Positions 22,033-33,917 of a stretch of DNA of 64,000 bases are shown here, piece after piece. The position numbers were made by a program, and so were the translations under genes. This stretch comes from Corallium rubrum. Its lineage: Eukaryota; Cnidaria; Anthozoa; Scleralcyonacea; Coralliidae. The notes beneath the pieces were generated by a model. That model had not been told where the DNA came from. It was given only the letters and a program-made list of their open reading frames with translations, and searched no databases. The DNA is taken from the NCBI GenBank assembly GCA_964035015.1, contig OZ036012.1, forward strand, positions 1-64,000, in the 5' to 3' direction. Positions within the stretch are counted from its first letter, which is position 1. Every line of letters begins with the position of its first letter.

Positions 22033-23949
22033 ATAACTGTATATAAATGTTTTAGAGTCCATGTTCATTGTCAAAGAATAAAGGAATATATTGTATTCTT
22101 TCAAAGTCAACTTTTTCTGGTCTTTCCCAGTGTTCAAACAGTAATCATTTAAGAAGTATTTTAACTTTCCAATCACAAAGCATCTACATTAATATCCATG
22201 ATTACATGTACTTAATTATAACTAATTAAAAGCTTGACGTCTTTGGATTAAAAACATTGGCTGAGAATAAAAACAATTTGAAATTCAAATCTCAATAAAA
22301 TAAAACAAAAAGATATTTTTTAACAACAGAAAAAAATACTTGAAATTGTACTTTAACTAGCTGTTTTATTATTAAAACAAATATATTATAACTTGATATA
22401 ATCCGCAGAATTATAAAAAAATATTGGATCATTTGAAATCATTAAAATTCTTTTACAGTACTAAAAAAAATTTTAACTTCTGTTTAGCTTTTTTTTATCC
22501 AAAAAAGTCCAAGCTTTTAAATTAGCTAACTTGATTCAATAGTTTAATGTTGTATTAAGAAAATAATATTCTTGGTATAAATTAAAGTTCATATATGTAG
22601 TTGTCTTATTGCTTTTAGCTGGTTGAGAACGTTTCTCTGATAAACAAGCAATGTATTCGAAAAAATTTCTTACAGCCAAATTTTTGCCAAGCTCAAAATA
22701 GTTTTTCTTTGAAGAAACAAAACCAAAACTCTGTTGTAAAACACAACAGCAGCATTAAATGTGTACGACAATTACTTTCCAAGATGTTTAATCTCGTTTC
22801 AGTACGTACAAGTGTTGTACTCATTGGTTAAATAAATAATGTAGAAACTGGTTCTTTTTTAACAGGCTTCCATTTTGGAGAAAAATGCTGACAAAGAGGG
22901 GCCAGCGGAGACCTAATTTTGATGTTTTTCAAGGGCTGAAATAGATGTAAAAAAGTAGAGTGTTGTGTAGGCAGTGTTTTAGATAGAGCAAAGTGAAAAG
23001 ATGGTAAACTGCTGAGAATAGTTTTAATAATGAAATACTGATGTTTTGCAAAATATACAATAGAATTTTAGAATAAATTAGAATATCATAAATTTTAAAT
23101 TCCAAACTTCATTTATACCATAATTATTATTTTCCTACAGTACATACAACATAATACTATTAAATAAATAAATATATTCTCACATAATTGCATGGTCTCA
23201 TGTGATCTGAAGATTGTACCCAAGATGATGGCCATTAAGTGCCCAGTTATATTTCTCAAGTACGAAAAAGAAAATTCATTTGAATAAACTTGAAACGTTT
23301 TATGGTAATTCAGACAAACTAGTCATTTTTCATTCAAAATTTGCCCACACTATCTATTTCCACAAAATGCTTGCGCAAAATGATGGTCAAAATTTGACTC
23401 CTACCGAGTGACGAAGGGTTGTGGGGTCTACAATCTGATATTTGTCAGAAATTGTGTTGTTGTTGGTGAAATATGCTTTGCAGCCCCAGTAAAGGTTTTC
23501 ACAGGTCAAAAAATTATGGACTCGAACCCCCCCCCCCCCCCCCCAGTTGAACAGCTCCCACCACCACCACTCCGAATATACATTTTACAAACTTATAATC
23601 TGGACCCAGGGGCGTTGTGGCTCTGAGAATTTAGAGGGTAGCCAAGAGCACAATTTTTCCAACAAACAACAAAATGTTTCTAACATACATATATATAGAA
23701 AAACATCTTCATAAAATATGATGTAAAAATACATATAATAAATTTAATGTATTAAATTTATTATTTCAAATAGTATTATTTCAAAGAAAAACTGTTATCA
23801 CAGAGCTTTACTGTAGAAGGATACATGCATGGAAACTCACAACTCACAAGCCAAAAAAAATAGCACGCGATTTTACACCTAGCATACATGTATACAATTT
23901 TTCAAAAAATTGCACAGCCATTTTAATTTTTTATGAAAATTGCACAGCC

Positions 23950-24610
23950 CAGTCCTTTTCGGTAGCAAAGTTACACATGTGCGATTAATTCATACGTGTA
24001 AATAATTTTGCACGTGCGAATCGCACATGCGTTTAAAATTATCAATTATGGCACAGAAATATGAACCTAACTTTTATATTTCCTACACATCTGAAAAAGA
24101 AAGCTGCGTTGCTTGATATTCATTGTAAGACGGTATGTTTTGCTTTAACGCATTACTTCAGTTGTAAAATGTAAAACGTACTCCGCTGTGAAAACTGTTA
24201 CAGTTACTTATGCTTAAAGACGATATACATTACATTGCAAAGACCTTCGTTGTGAGATCTTGCATTACGCTGTGAGATATTGCGTTACACTGTGAGAACT
24301 TGCATTACGTTGTGACACCTTCTGTTAGATTGTGACACCTTCCATTATGTTGTGAGACCTTATGTTGTGTTGTGAGACCTTACGTTATGTTGTGACACCT
24401 TACGTTACGTTGTGACACATTACGTTACATTGTGACACCTTCTGTTGTGAGATGTGACATATTACTGAAATTTTCACACATTTTCACAATTGCAATGTGA
24501 ATGACCAATTGAACATGGCTTTTCACACGTGCGATAAACAGCATGCGCGGTTGGGTTCACGCGTGTGCCAACGCGTGCGCGTGTGATCGCACGCGTGAAA
24601 CGAAAAGGAG
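23950..24610 (+). other. Insertion specific to copy 2
   Basis: Absent at the matching point of copy 1 (about 7395). Flanked by ACAGCC on both sides (about 23945 and 24611), a possible target duplication. It contains a 20-bp tandem array (24240-24455) and a CpG-rich stretch with ACGCGTG motifs (24545-24600). No ORF. Confidence 0.55.
24240..24455 (+). repeat. ~20-bp tandem array
   Basis: About ten degenerate copies of GTTGTGAGACCTTACGTTAT. Confidence 0.9.
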
Positions 24611-25554
24611 TGACAGCCATGGGAAATTGTTGTAAAAAATCGCACAACACACGTGCAGAATATGCTCTCTGCTGCAACGCCTCTGTCTGGGCCACAATCA
24701 GTGGTGTAACATGACCATTCTGATAGGGAGTGGAGGAGGGGGGACAAATATTAGCAATCAACTCAATTATACAATCAATTTACCAACCAATTTATTTCTC
24801 ATCAATTTATGCAACAAATCAAATTTTCCACTACAAAATGTCAGTTTTACCAACTGGTTTTCCTAGTAGTGAGGTGAATCACCCCACCCCCTTCAGCCAC
24901 ACATCACACTCCTGGCAACGCCCAGGGTAAGTGTGATTTGGTGTGATAATTAATTATGGCGGGAAATTGTGTAAAGTGTTAAATTGTGTAAATTAAAGAA
25001 AATGTTAATTACCTTAATTTGATGAACATATTTGACTGGTCCAGATGGTCCAGACAATGACCATATCAAGCCACTGAGTTTAATGTATTGAGATTTTCTT
25101 TAATATCTTCATTGGTTAAACAGTAAGAAGACTTCTAACAGCTTTACACAGAGACTGAGACCTTTAAAAACAGAAAAAATATTAATAACTCAACAACTGC
25201 TTTTAAATGACAACCATTTCTCTTGCAAGACCCACAAGGTTGTCCCACTATGTGACAAAAATCTTTTATTCACAATACTTTAAAACTGATATAGCCCTTT
25301 ACCTGGAGCTATTTTTTTATATAGATACATCCTTCTTGAACGAATCTTTCGTTTTAGCTCTCTTTTAGAAAGAGAAAGCAACCTGCATCAGAGCAATTAA
25401 AGCAACAATTTAGTTTTATAAACTGATACAGAAGCCATATTGGGCGCTATCTTAGTTTTTGTGAACCTTACAGATCACCCAAGCTCCATTTATAATATAT
25501 CAATCCCCGGCACTTGGTACTCCCGACTTTCTCCCCCCCCTTCTTCCCACTCCA

Positions 25555-25975
25555 AAAAAACTTTGATTTTTTGACTGATTTTGGTCACGTTTGAAACTTT
25601 TAAGTTAGGGCCAAAAACGGGTAGATAAAGTTGTTTTAAACCTTGTGTGAAAACGAGAAGGCTGTATTTTTGCTAAAACTTTTTTCCTTTTTTTTAAAAA
25701 AAAATCGGGAAAAAAGGTAAAGGGGTTAGCATTCACTTTTTGACCGAGTTTGGTCACTTTTGAAACTTTTGAGTTAGGGTCAAACACGGTTAGATGAAGT
25801 CGTTTTAAACATTCTGTGAAAAGGAGAAGGCTGTATTTTGGCTAAAAAAATTTTTTTTTTGGAAAAAAATCCGGAAAAAAAAGTAAAGGGGTTAGACTTT
25901 ACTTTTTTACCGATTTTGGTCACTTTTGAAACTTTTGAGTTTTGGTCAAAAACGGTTAAATAACGGTTAGTCAAT
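25555..25975 (+). repeat. A/B repeat, tandem units (~180 bp period)
   Basis: Two full units and part of a third, with GTCACTTTTGAAACTTTTGA, CGGTTAAATAA-like and GGAGAAGGCTGTATTTTGGC landmarks. Same family as 30-390 (inverted) and 8220-8460. Confidence 0.85.
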
Positions 25976-26169
25976 GATGTGTTCTACACATATGGTAAAG
26001 TGTAGTTAAATAATTCACCATCATTATAGTGGAAGTCTTTGAATTTAACGCACGTCGAAAGTCAGGACGGACCAGTCTCATGTATAAATCTCTTTCATGC
26101 TTCATAAATATGTTTCCAATATTTTTATAGTAATCGTAGCAATACATAAACAGAAAACCAATCATTCTT

Positions 26170-26800
26170 TATTAGTATAAATACAAAGGTGATTATAGAA
26201 AATCGAGCGCGCTGATTGGTCGAGCTACTTCGGATTAATTCTCTATAATCACCTACAGCGTTTATGCAAAATGGCAGCCAGCCAAGTTGTCAATGCGACA
26301 GACGAGGAAATTAACAATTTTAAAGAAAATGTTGTTCCTAAAAGTACGAAAATGTGTATTTATACTAAAACAATTATTCACCTCAGGCTCAGTGAATATT
26401 GGTGAATAATAACCTCGACTTCGTCTCGGTTATTATTCACCGATATGCACCCCGCTTTCGGGAATAATTGTTAAATATTACGATTAAAACCACTTAGTAT
26501 AAATACACCGGTGATGATAGAAAATCACGCGCGCTGATTGGTCGAGCTACTTCGGATTAATTCTCAATAATCACCTACAGCGTTTATTCAAAATGGCCGC
26601 CAGCCAAGTTGTCAATGCGACAGACAAGAAAATTAACAATTTTAAAGAAAATGTTGTTCCTAAAAGTACGAAAATGTGTATTTATACTAAAACAATTCTT
26701 CGCCTCGGGCTCAGTGAATATCGGAGAATAATAACCTCGACTTCGTCTCGGTTATTATACACCGATATTCACTTCGCCTTCGGCGAATAATTGTTAAATA
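26170..26800 (+). repeat. Tandem pair of ~310 bp units with internal palindromes
   Basis: Units at about 26170-26482 and 26495-26800. Each starts TAGTATAAATACA, holds an inverted repeat GGTGATTATAGA...TCTATAATCACC around CGCGCTGATTGGTCGAG, and ends in a ~105 bp palindrome (AACAATTATTC...GAATAATTGTT). Between them is a short frame beginning MAASQVVNATDEEINNF (copy 1) or MAASQVVNATDKKINNF (copy 2). The frame resembles the N-terminal exon of Crypton-type or DUF3504-type recombinase proteins, but that identification is weak. It is probably a nonautonomous element carrying a captured first exon. Confidence 0.7.
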
Positions 26801-27081
26801 GTTTTCATACTGTGTATTTGCCGGTAGCATTTTGATAGATATCTAATAAGAGTGATGGAGTATTGAAGTGCATATATGAGAATTTTAATTTTTTTTCTAA
26901 AAATCGGCCGTATTGAGACGATTCTAACGATATATAACACTCTTTCAACGGATGAAAACTGCCCGTGATATTTGGTTCCAAAATTACTTTGTAGCGTTAC
27001 GGAATGTATGCAGTTACGTCATGCCCGTCCCGTGGCCGCAGGCGCGGCGTGGCTCCAAAATAGGGGCCGGGAGATGACATT

Positions 27082-29068
27082 CTAAGGCCCCATTTTGAGA
27101 AGGGAAAATAAAGAAGCTCCAGTGGCAGACGTTGATTTGACGAGAGATAGGAGCCGCTCCAAGACATGCCCGTCATGTACATAACGCAATACGATGGAGC
27201 ATTGATCTTGCGTTTGTTACGTCTTGGTATGTATCCATCTCAACGGAAAACATCCCTGCTGATTTCACTTCTTCGGCAATCGACTGTTGGATGAAGTCAC
27301 GAATGATTTGAATGATTCTGGTTATTATGTCATGACTGAGAAAGGTTACCAAGGACCCACGGCCATAGTTTCCATTCCCCTTTCCATCTTTTTGGCGTTT
27401 TAAAAGTGTTTTCTTGCTGGCTTCTACAACGCTGTCAATGTGCTCCTTCACGCGATCATCAGATTCCGCAACAAGTTTAACAAGCTCGAGGAAGTTCCCG
27501 CGGTTAACGTTGTCATGTGTGAGTGCATGGGCAGCTTCATTCCTGTATCCACGAAAAGCAAGTCCTTGCTTTCCTAAGAAAATAATGATGCGTACAAGCT
27601 TTTGAACCACGGCCCTTCTTTGTTCAACTTCTCTTTTTCTAATGTCGAGCGCAAAATTATCTACCATATAGACAATGTTTCCGGATGATTTGCGAATCAA
27701 AAATGCCTCAACTGAGGTCGAATGGATTTTCGAACATTCGTGCTCTTCTATTCTTTGATGGACATGCTTGAAATCGGCAAGACCATCTATAAACACACTT
27801 GCGGAAGAATTTGAGTAAGCCAAGCAAAGACTGCAGTGTAATTTTCTTGCATCGCTGTCAAACGTTAGCCAATCCCTGGGTAACGTTGCGCCAGTTGTTG
27901 TGGTTCTGCTGAATGCTCGTTGGACATCAAAAGGAACTCTTCCAGTAGGAACCTTGGGATGAAAGCTGAAAAATTGTTCAAGTTGCCGGAACACGGGTTT
28001 TTAAACATTTCTCCAACGTCAACGGGCGTGACGTTTTCTTCACTGGCCTGCAATAGTGGAATTATTTGATTTTCCTCCGTTTATATATTGGAACCATGAA
28101 TCGCCTCAGTGGAACCAGAACAATCAGACTCAGTCTGCTCGGCAGAACCAGTCTTTTCGTGAATTGCATCATTTGAAGTTGTTGGGATGTCTGATGTTTC
28201 AGTTAAATCGTTAGGTATGACTGGTGGAGATTGGGCTTCTACAATATTAACAATAATGTCAAATATGAACGTAGATGTGACTTTAAAAGAATATTGTCAA
28301 TTATGATTTATTTATTCTATTGATTTATGTGCGAAAATCTGGGATTCTTCAGCAATCTCAATATTTAATCGAGCCTACAAAGTGAAATAAATCGCCGGCC
28401 AATAACTTATTAACACCCTGTCATCCTTCATTTGAGATTTGACAATTGATATCATGTTCGGATAAAATGTAGTACTAGTATGTCACTATGTCATATGTTT
28501 GTGCGGAAAAAGCCGTAAATTATCAAAAACCATTTATACGGAAGCGGAAGCGTTAACCTCTGGTTGTCGAAAACGCCACTTGCTTAAGCTCTCTAGTGAG
28601 ACGCGGGTTAGACTGTTAGTGGGGTTACTTAGGACGCGGCCTATACTGGCTATACAACATTACAACTATAGTCTATATACTAACGCGATTCAGTGGATTC
28701 ACGCGAAACAGCCCGCGTTCAGTTCGCGTCTTACGTTATAAGCCGTGTCTAATCATGTTTTTTATCCAGGCCGGCAGCCGCGTATAATCCCTCTGACCCT
28801 CTCGGACAATACAACATAACTACATAAGCAGCGAAACGGTAGGGTAAAGCAAGCCCAGGGCGCGATTTATATATTATAATTATAACTTACCTGTCAAGGA
28901 TGTTGTTGCACTTGCTGGTCTTGATTTGAAGAACGATGTCAGCGGTTTTACATTCTTGGCGCTTTCTAAAAGCAGTTTGTTATCTTGTTCTCGTCGCTTT
29001 TGTGATCCACTTTTATGTTTTTTCTTGGGGAAAACATTATCGCTACTGTGTGCTCTTTTGTCTGCCAT
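27082..29068 (-). pseudogene. hAT transposase / ZMYM1-like pseudogene (TTF finger, DUF4371)
   Basis: Minus-strand gene in three pieces. Exon 1 (29068-28891) starts MADKRAHSSDNVFPKKKHKS and ends at a donor CAG|GTAAGT. Exon 2 starts at 28238 after ATTGTAG, in compatible phase. The main body (27994-27173) has SFHPKVPTGR, then RDWLTFDSDARKLHCSLCLAY (TTF-type zinc finger), HQRIEEHECSKIH and VEMDTYQDVTN (DUF4371 region before the RNase H-like core). Breaks are an in-frame TAA at 28081-28083, a frameshift at an AAAAA run (minus strand, 27998-28002) and a frameshift near 27205-27220. After the last, DQCSIVLRYVHDG-type sequence continues to a stop at 27082. The dimerisation (hATC) end is missing. It would have been a cut-and-paste transposase and is now inactive. 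Confidence 0.85.
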
Positions 29069-29488
29069 GACAGCGACTCTGCGCCGAGCCCGAATCAGTG
29101 TAATCGCCCACTTGTTATCATGTCAATATGTCATGTTTCACAGTTTCAAATTTCACAACTTCATGATTAAATTACTCGTGAAGTGCTTCACTGACATATA
29201 TTCTAACGATTCTATAATCTTATGCTGCGTTTGAACTTTGAAAGACCTATACTCCTTTGTGCGTACAAATCACGAAGGCCCAGTAACTACAAATCATTTA
29301 TTTATTTAGACCCAAGATCACCAAATTCACCAAATAATTACTAGTTTACTACTACATGTCTTGGCGCTTAGGGGCCCCACAATCGTTGCCTTGTGTAGAG
29401 TATTTAAGTGTGCTAATAGCAGATAATGCCATTCGAAGGCATCTCTCTCAATTCGAAGTTCTAGCTTTTGAAAGAAGTGTATCACCCC

Positions 29489-30577
29489 ATGTCTATGACC
29501 TCGGATACAGAACGCGATCTCTTGGCAAGCGATACTGAAGTCTCTGGGAGACCAAACGTCGATACACAGTTCTCGTCGCACCTTGGTTCCAACCCGAGTG
29601 CCAGTAGTCAAGATCAAACCTTTCATCAATTTGTACAACTCTTGGATTCAAAGTTGGACCAAAAGTTATCGACGTTTAAGCGAAGCCTAGAAGAGAAAGA
29701 GGAGTTCCAGGCGTCTCAGATAAAAAAGTTGAAAACAGAATCAAAAGCCACTGGTTCCTTTAAGTTTAAAGGAAACAAGATTCAGTACGAATTCAACACG
29801 ACTATTCTTGACAGCCTCGAGTTAGCTTCTAAGAGCTTGCTAGGTGGACATTTGACAAAGGTCAACGCCGAGCTTGAGAATCTCAAATCGCTGGTCAACA
29901 AGAGAAACAAGTTGATTCGGTTCGCAGACAAAAGCCCCGCTGGTTGGACAGCTGTAGAAGAATACGAATCCGACGATCTAGCTGAAGATTCGGAAGACGA
30001 GAAGAAGTTGCGTTCCGCCGAAAAGCGAGCTATCGCTAAGATTAAGCTCAAGAAGCAGTCGAAGAAGCCTATGAAAGTGGGGTTTCGCCAACAGCAACCG
30101 TCATCCGAGACAGAAACAACACTTGGATTCCAGCCACAGCGTTTTCAGCCCTTTCGTCAGTCCTTTCGTGCCGGTCGTCAACCACAGCCCACCGATAAGT
30201 GTTTCAGCTGTGGGCAGCGTGGCCATTGGGCAGGCTCTCCAGTCTGTAGCAATAGATATCGAACCGATAGCCGTGGATCAGCAGCAACAACTTCAACCAC
30301 CCGTGAAGTGAAGTTTGAAGATGCTAAAGCGATGCTGAGTTGCCTAACAGATTATCCTCAAAACTGGATTTTCTCTTTTGACATTAAATCCTGTTATCAC
30401 CACATTGATATTTTTCCAGATGATCAGCAGTTCCTAGGTTTTTCTTGGATCTTTAAAGGTGTTCTAAAATACTTCAAGTTTACTGTTCTGCCTTTCGGTT
30501 TGGCTACTGGGCCTTATATTTTTACTAAGGTAATGCGTCCATTGGTCAAGCACTGGCGTGGCAAGGCTTACAAATAG
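29489..30577 (+). CDS. DIRS-like element: gag-like protein and start of RT
   Basis: Starts MSMTSDTERDLLASDTEVSG at the ATG at 29489. It has a coiled-coil-like stretch (LDSKLDQKLSTFKRSLEEKE) and a basic tail. A zinc knuckle CFSCGQRGHWAGSPVC (CX2CX4HX6C, about 30199-30246) is followed in the same frame by reverse transcriptase sequence: FSFDIKSCYHHIDIF (motif A) and TVLPFGLATGPYIF (motif B). Between the knuckle and motif A I miss the roughly 100 residues of RT fingers normal for DIRS pol, so an internal deletion near 30300 is likely. Frame ends at TAG 30575-30577, immediately before the YLDD motif. Confidence 0.8.
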   Translation: MSMTSDTERDLLASDTEVSGRPNVDTQFSSHLGSNPSASSQDQTFHQFVQLLDSKLDQKLSTFKRSLEEKEEFQASQIKKLKTESKATGSFKFKGNKIQYEFNTTILDSLELASKSLLGGHLTKVNAELENLKSLVNKRNKLIRFADKSPAGWTAVEEYESDDLAEDSEDEKKLRSAEKRAIAKIKLKKQSKKPMKVGFRQQQPSSETETTLGFQPQRFQPFRQSFRAGRQPQPTDKCFSCGQRGHWAGSPVCSNRYRTDSRGSAATTSTTREVKFEDAKAMLSCLTDYPQNWIFSFDIKSCYHHIDIFPDDQQFLGFSWIFKGVLKYFKFTVLPFGLATGPYIFTKVMRPLVKHWRGKAYK

Positions 30578-31895
30578 TCGTTTACTTAGATGACGGTATG
30601 GGTGTATGTCCTAGTTTTTCCTCGTGTGTACAACAAGCTTGTGGTGTTAAGTCAGACCTAGTTAATAGCGGTTTCGTTCCAGACGAAGAGAAAAGTTTTT
30701 GGTTTCCCACCCAGCGAGTTAAATGGCTGGGTTTTGACTGGGATCTTAACGTGAAAACGCTGTCAGTCCCGCAATCTAAGATTGCTAGACTTCTAGCTGC
30801 AATTAATGAGGCACTGGCCACGAAAAAATTATCGGCTCGACAGCTGGCCTCAGTGACAGGACTAATAATTTCGAATATGCTTGTCTTTGGTAATATATGC
30901 AAAATCATGACCAAAGCTTTACATCGCAAAATCGACACTAGGCTTAGTTGGGGTTCTGTTCTGTCTTTGGACACGGATTCTATTGAGGAGCTCAAATTTT
31001 GGTTAGATGCTGTGCCAAAATTAAATTCTCGGTCCATTCTGTTTAAATCTCAGTTACCCACAAGACTAGTTTATTCGGACGCCAGCGAAAGCGGCTGCGC
31101 TGCGTACATTTCAGTTGATGGTTCACCCGTGTTTTATAAAAATTGGGTTGAGATTGAAACCAGGCAGAGCTCCACTTGGAGGGAATTGAAGTGTGTTCAT
31201 TACGCACTTCAGAGCTTCCAACACATGTTGTCTTCACATACTGTGAAGTGGTTTACTGATAACCAAGCTGTAAAGAGCATTATCGATTCAGGCAGCATGA
31301 AAGTGCACTTGCATAAGCTGGCCGTAGACATCTTTTACTGTGCTAAGAATTGCAGCATTATTTTAGATGTCGAATGGATACCGCGTATGTTAAACGAGAA
31401 AGCAGATTACCTCAGTAAAGTTGTGGATTATGAAGATTGGATGGTTCGAGATGTCTATTTCCAATCAGCTGTTGCCAGCTGGGGTTTGTGCACACTCGAC
31501 TATTTTGCGAATTGCGAAAACTTCAAGGTCCCAAGGTTTTATTCAAAATTTTTCAACCCTGGCTCATTAGGAGTTGATTCCTTTGCGTTTAGCTGGTTTG
31601 GGGAGTTTTGTTGGTTAGTTCCGCCAATATTGTTAATTCCCAGAGCCGTTAAACATGTATGCGGAAGTCAGTGTCGTGCAGTGTTAGTCGTGCCAGTGTG
31701 GCCATATCAGCAGTGTTTTGGCCTTTCCTGATCAATGAAGATGGTTCCTGTCGCTCGTTTATTGTTGATGTTGTGTACGTCCAAAACGGGAAAGATGTGT
31801 TCCAACATGGAGCTAACAAAGAATCTTTATTCGGTTCTGACAACTTCAACAGTCCAGTAGCGTTTATGCTGTTAAACGGAGCTTTAAGTGCTGTG
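30578..31895 (+). CDS. DIRS-like element: RT YLDD, RNase H and C-terminal domain
   Basis: Continues RT in the next frame (catalytic VVYLDDGMGVCPSFSS right after an AAA run at 30572-30574). The thumb follows, then RNase H with LVYSDASESGC (Asp), SSTWRELKCVHYAL (Glu), VKWFTDNQAVKS (Asp) and RMLNEKADYLSK (Asp). A C-terminal region with LDYFANCENFKVPRFYSKFF and SFAFSWFGEFCWLVPP is typical of DIRS/Ngaro pol. At 31704-31707 an extra AT dinucleotide shifts frame before FWPFLINEDGS, and the frame then closes near 31896. It makes cDNA from element RNA in a TPRT-independent, recombinase-dependent cycle (known for DIRS). Two frameshifts make this copy defective unless they are assembly errors. Confidence 0.85.
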
Positions 31896-32003
31896 TGAAT
31901 GTTTTAGTTTAAAAAAATTAAAAAAAAAAATTTGTTTGGTTGAATTTTGGCCACTGGGCTATTTGTTTTCTGACATAGTTTGCATTTTTTATTTCATTTT
32001 ACA

Positions 32004-33033
32004 GAGTGCCCAAGTTTTTTCTCTTATGGTTAGAAACCTGCATTCCCCAGAGCTGAAGCGTCTGGCAGCGAACATTCCTTTTCGTGTGATCGAGGCTAAA
32101 GCCCCTAGCACCACTGACAGATATTCTAGGACATTCAACGCGTTTAAGACTTGGGCGGCTGTTTATGATGAAATCGCCACGTTGCCGGCAAAAGCGTTTT
32201 CTGTGGCTCTTTATCTTGAACACATTTTACAAAGCAAGTGCCCTTATTCCAAGCTCGAATCCGCCTTTTACGGAATTAATTGGGCGCATAACCTCTATGG
32301 TTTGAAAAGTCCGTGTGAGTCTGGCCTAGTGAAACATCTTCTCGAAGCCGCAAAACGTAAACTCTCCAAGCCAATTATTAAGAAAGAACCCGTAACTTGT
32401 GACATGATTTCCGCTATCTGTGCAAAGTATGCAGGTCCTAATGCCAACCTTTCCGACCTTCGTTTGGCCGCCATATGCGTGACAGCGTTCAATGCATTTC
32501 TAAGATTTAGCGAACTCGCCAGTTTCCGCTGTTGTGATGTGAAATTTCGCCATACAGAATCAACTCGTTTTGTTGAGCTACAAATTACCAAGAGTAAGAC
32601 CGACATTTACAGAGACGGTTCCCAGGTTCTCATGGTCCATTCTAATGATAATTCTTGTCCTTTTAATATTTTATTGAGATACGTTCAGGCGGCTAATTTA
32701 AATCTCAATACCACTGAGCCATTTTTTCGTTGTTTACAATATTATAAATCGACTAATAGTTATAAATTACGTTCTACAGGAATGTTTTATACAAGAACAA
32801 GAGAAATTGTTCTTGAAGCATTTGTTCGTTTAGGCTATCCGAAAGAGAAGTTTGGCCTCCATAGTTTACGAAGTGGTGGAGCTACCGCGGCCGCTAATGC
32901 TGGAGTAAAAGATCGTTTATTCAAGCGACACGGCAGATGGAAATCAGAAACTGCAAAAGACGGTTATGTTAAGGACAAATTAGAATCTCTTCTTTTGGTT
33001 TCCCGAAGTTTACATGGGAGTCCTAGTTTATAG
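32004..33033 (+). CDS. DIRS-like element: tyrosine recombinase
   Basis: Follows a TTTCATTTTACAG acceptor-like sequence; the first ATG gives MVRNLHSPELKRLAANIPF (32026). The core-binding part includes SKLESAFYGINWAHNLYGL. The catalytic part has FNAFLRFSELASFRCCDVKF (Arg), ITKSKTDIYRDG (Lys loop), FGLHSLRSGGATAAANAG (HxxR), FKRHGRWKSETAKDGYV (His/Trp, then nucleophile Tyr). All R-H-R-H/W-Y positions are present and the ORF is uninterrupted to the TAG at 33033. It integrates the circular cDNA without target duplication (known for DIRS/Ngaro). It lies directly downstream of pol in the same orientation. Confidence 0.9.
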
Positions 33034-33100
33034 AACGATTACAAAGAACAATTATTCTAATTATGTATTACATACTGCTTATCTTTCTTTATCGGTCGAC

Positions 33101-33129
33101 AGCGGGCATGAATAAATGAGATGCCCGCT
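33101..33129 (+). promoter_or_regulatory. Hairpin presenting AATAAA poly(A) signal
   Basis: AGCGGGCAT and ATGCCCGCT form a perfect 9-bp stem. The 11-nt loop GAATAAATGAG contains AATAAA. It lies 68 bp after the recombinase stop and is probably the 3' processing region of the DIRS-like element. Confidence 0.6.
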
Positions 33130-33260
33130 TCCTAGTCTGTTGTTCCTGTTCTTATTGTGTATTAATGCAGTTTAGCTATAAAGTGCTTTATACTCGATGT
33201 AATAGAGTATAACATGAGTTTTTCAAAACATGGCTGGGGGAAAAGAGTCTGAGGACGAGT

Positions 33261-33546
33261 ATGGTTGATGACGTCAAATCGGGACAAACTGTAATTTCGA
33301 CTACAGTTGCTTACTTTACAATTGCGGACAAAATACCTTCACGGTGTGTTTTATTCGAGTGTTTCAACAAACCAGATAATGGCATAAACTCAGAGAATGA
33401 TATAACACTTCACAGGAAGGCTTACACTAAAGGTTTAAGATTGGAGGCAAGAGCAGTCGATTCCCAATGTCGGTTTTGCTGTAAGAGTAGTTTTCCAGTA
33501 CGAGATAAGCTCTATATCTCGTGTCTAGAAATGGATGGTATTAGAG
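33261..33546 (+). other. Open frame of unknown status
   Basis: An open stretch of about 100 codons (MVDDVKSGQTVIS...) runs into the start of the hAT-like element at 33547, so its last residues come from the element. It includes a Cys pattern CRFCCKSSF. I do not recognise it, and it may be non-coding. Confidence 0.2.
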
Positions 33547-33917
33547 CAGGGGCGGATTTAGCGTTAGTCAAATAAGTCAGATGACTAACGTGAAAATTGT
33601 TAAGTGAAAATTGTATTTTATATTATATTTATGCTAAGACGTGAAGTAACATTACGTAATGTTACGTTACGTGTTGCAGGATTTAGGCCGATTTAACCAT
33701 TCTCATTAGTCCAAAACAGCCAAAACTCGAGCGCTGACTGGTTTAGATTTTGCAGGATTTAGACCGATTCTTGCAGGATTTAGGCAGATTTAGCCATTGT
33801 GATTGGCCAAAACGAGACGAATCGTTGAATCTGATTGGTTGATTGCTTTGCCGAAAGTATGCCGTACGGGAAGCCTGCAAAATGTGGTCTACAAGGTTGT
33901 CCGTCTTAGTTCGATCA

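Larger units (their letters stand above)
21185..25960 (+). repeat. Duplicated segment, copy 2
   Basis: Colinear with about 3590-8400 in the same orientation. Differences are a hugely expanded CAAA run (21637-22023), absence of the copy-1 blocks at 5645-6780 and 6891-7338, and an extra block at about 23950-24610. The right end carries 2-3 tandem A/B repeat units. Confidence 0.9.

Noticed and set aside
21441..22176. Minus-strand ORFs of about 200 codons made of Phe-Val-Cys-Leu
   Set aside because: Pure product of the CAAA/TAAA microsatellite.
24474..24761. Short minus-strand ORFs in the CpG-rich stretch
   Set aside because: They span the junction of the copy-2 insertion and repeat sequence, and have no counterpart in copy 1.
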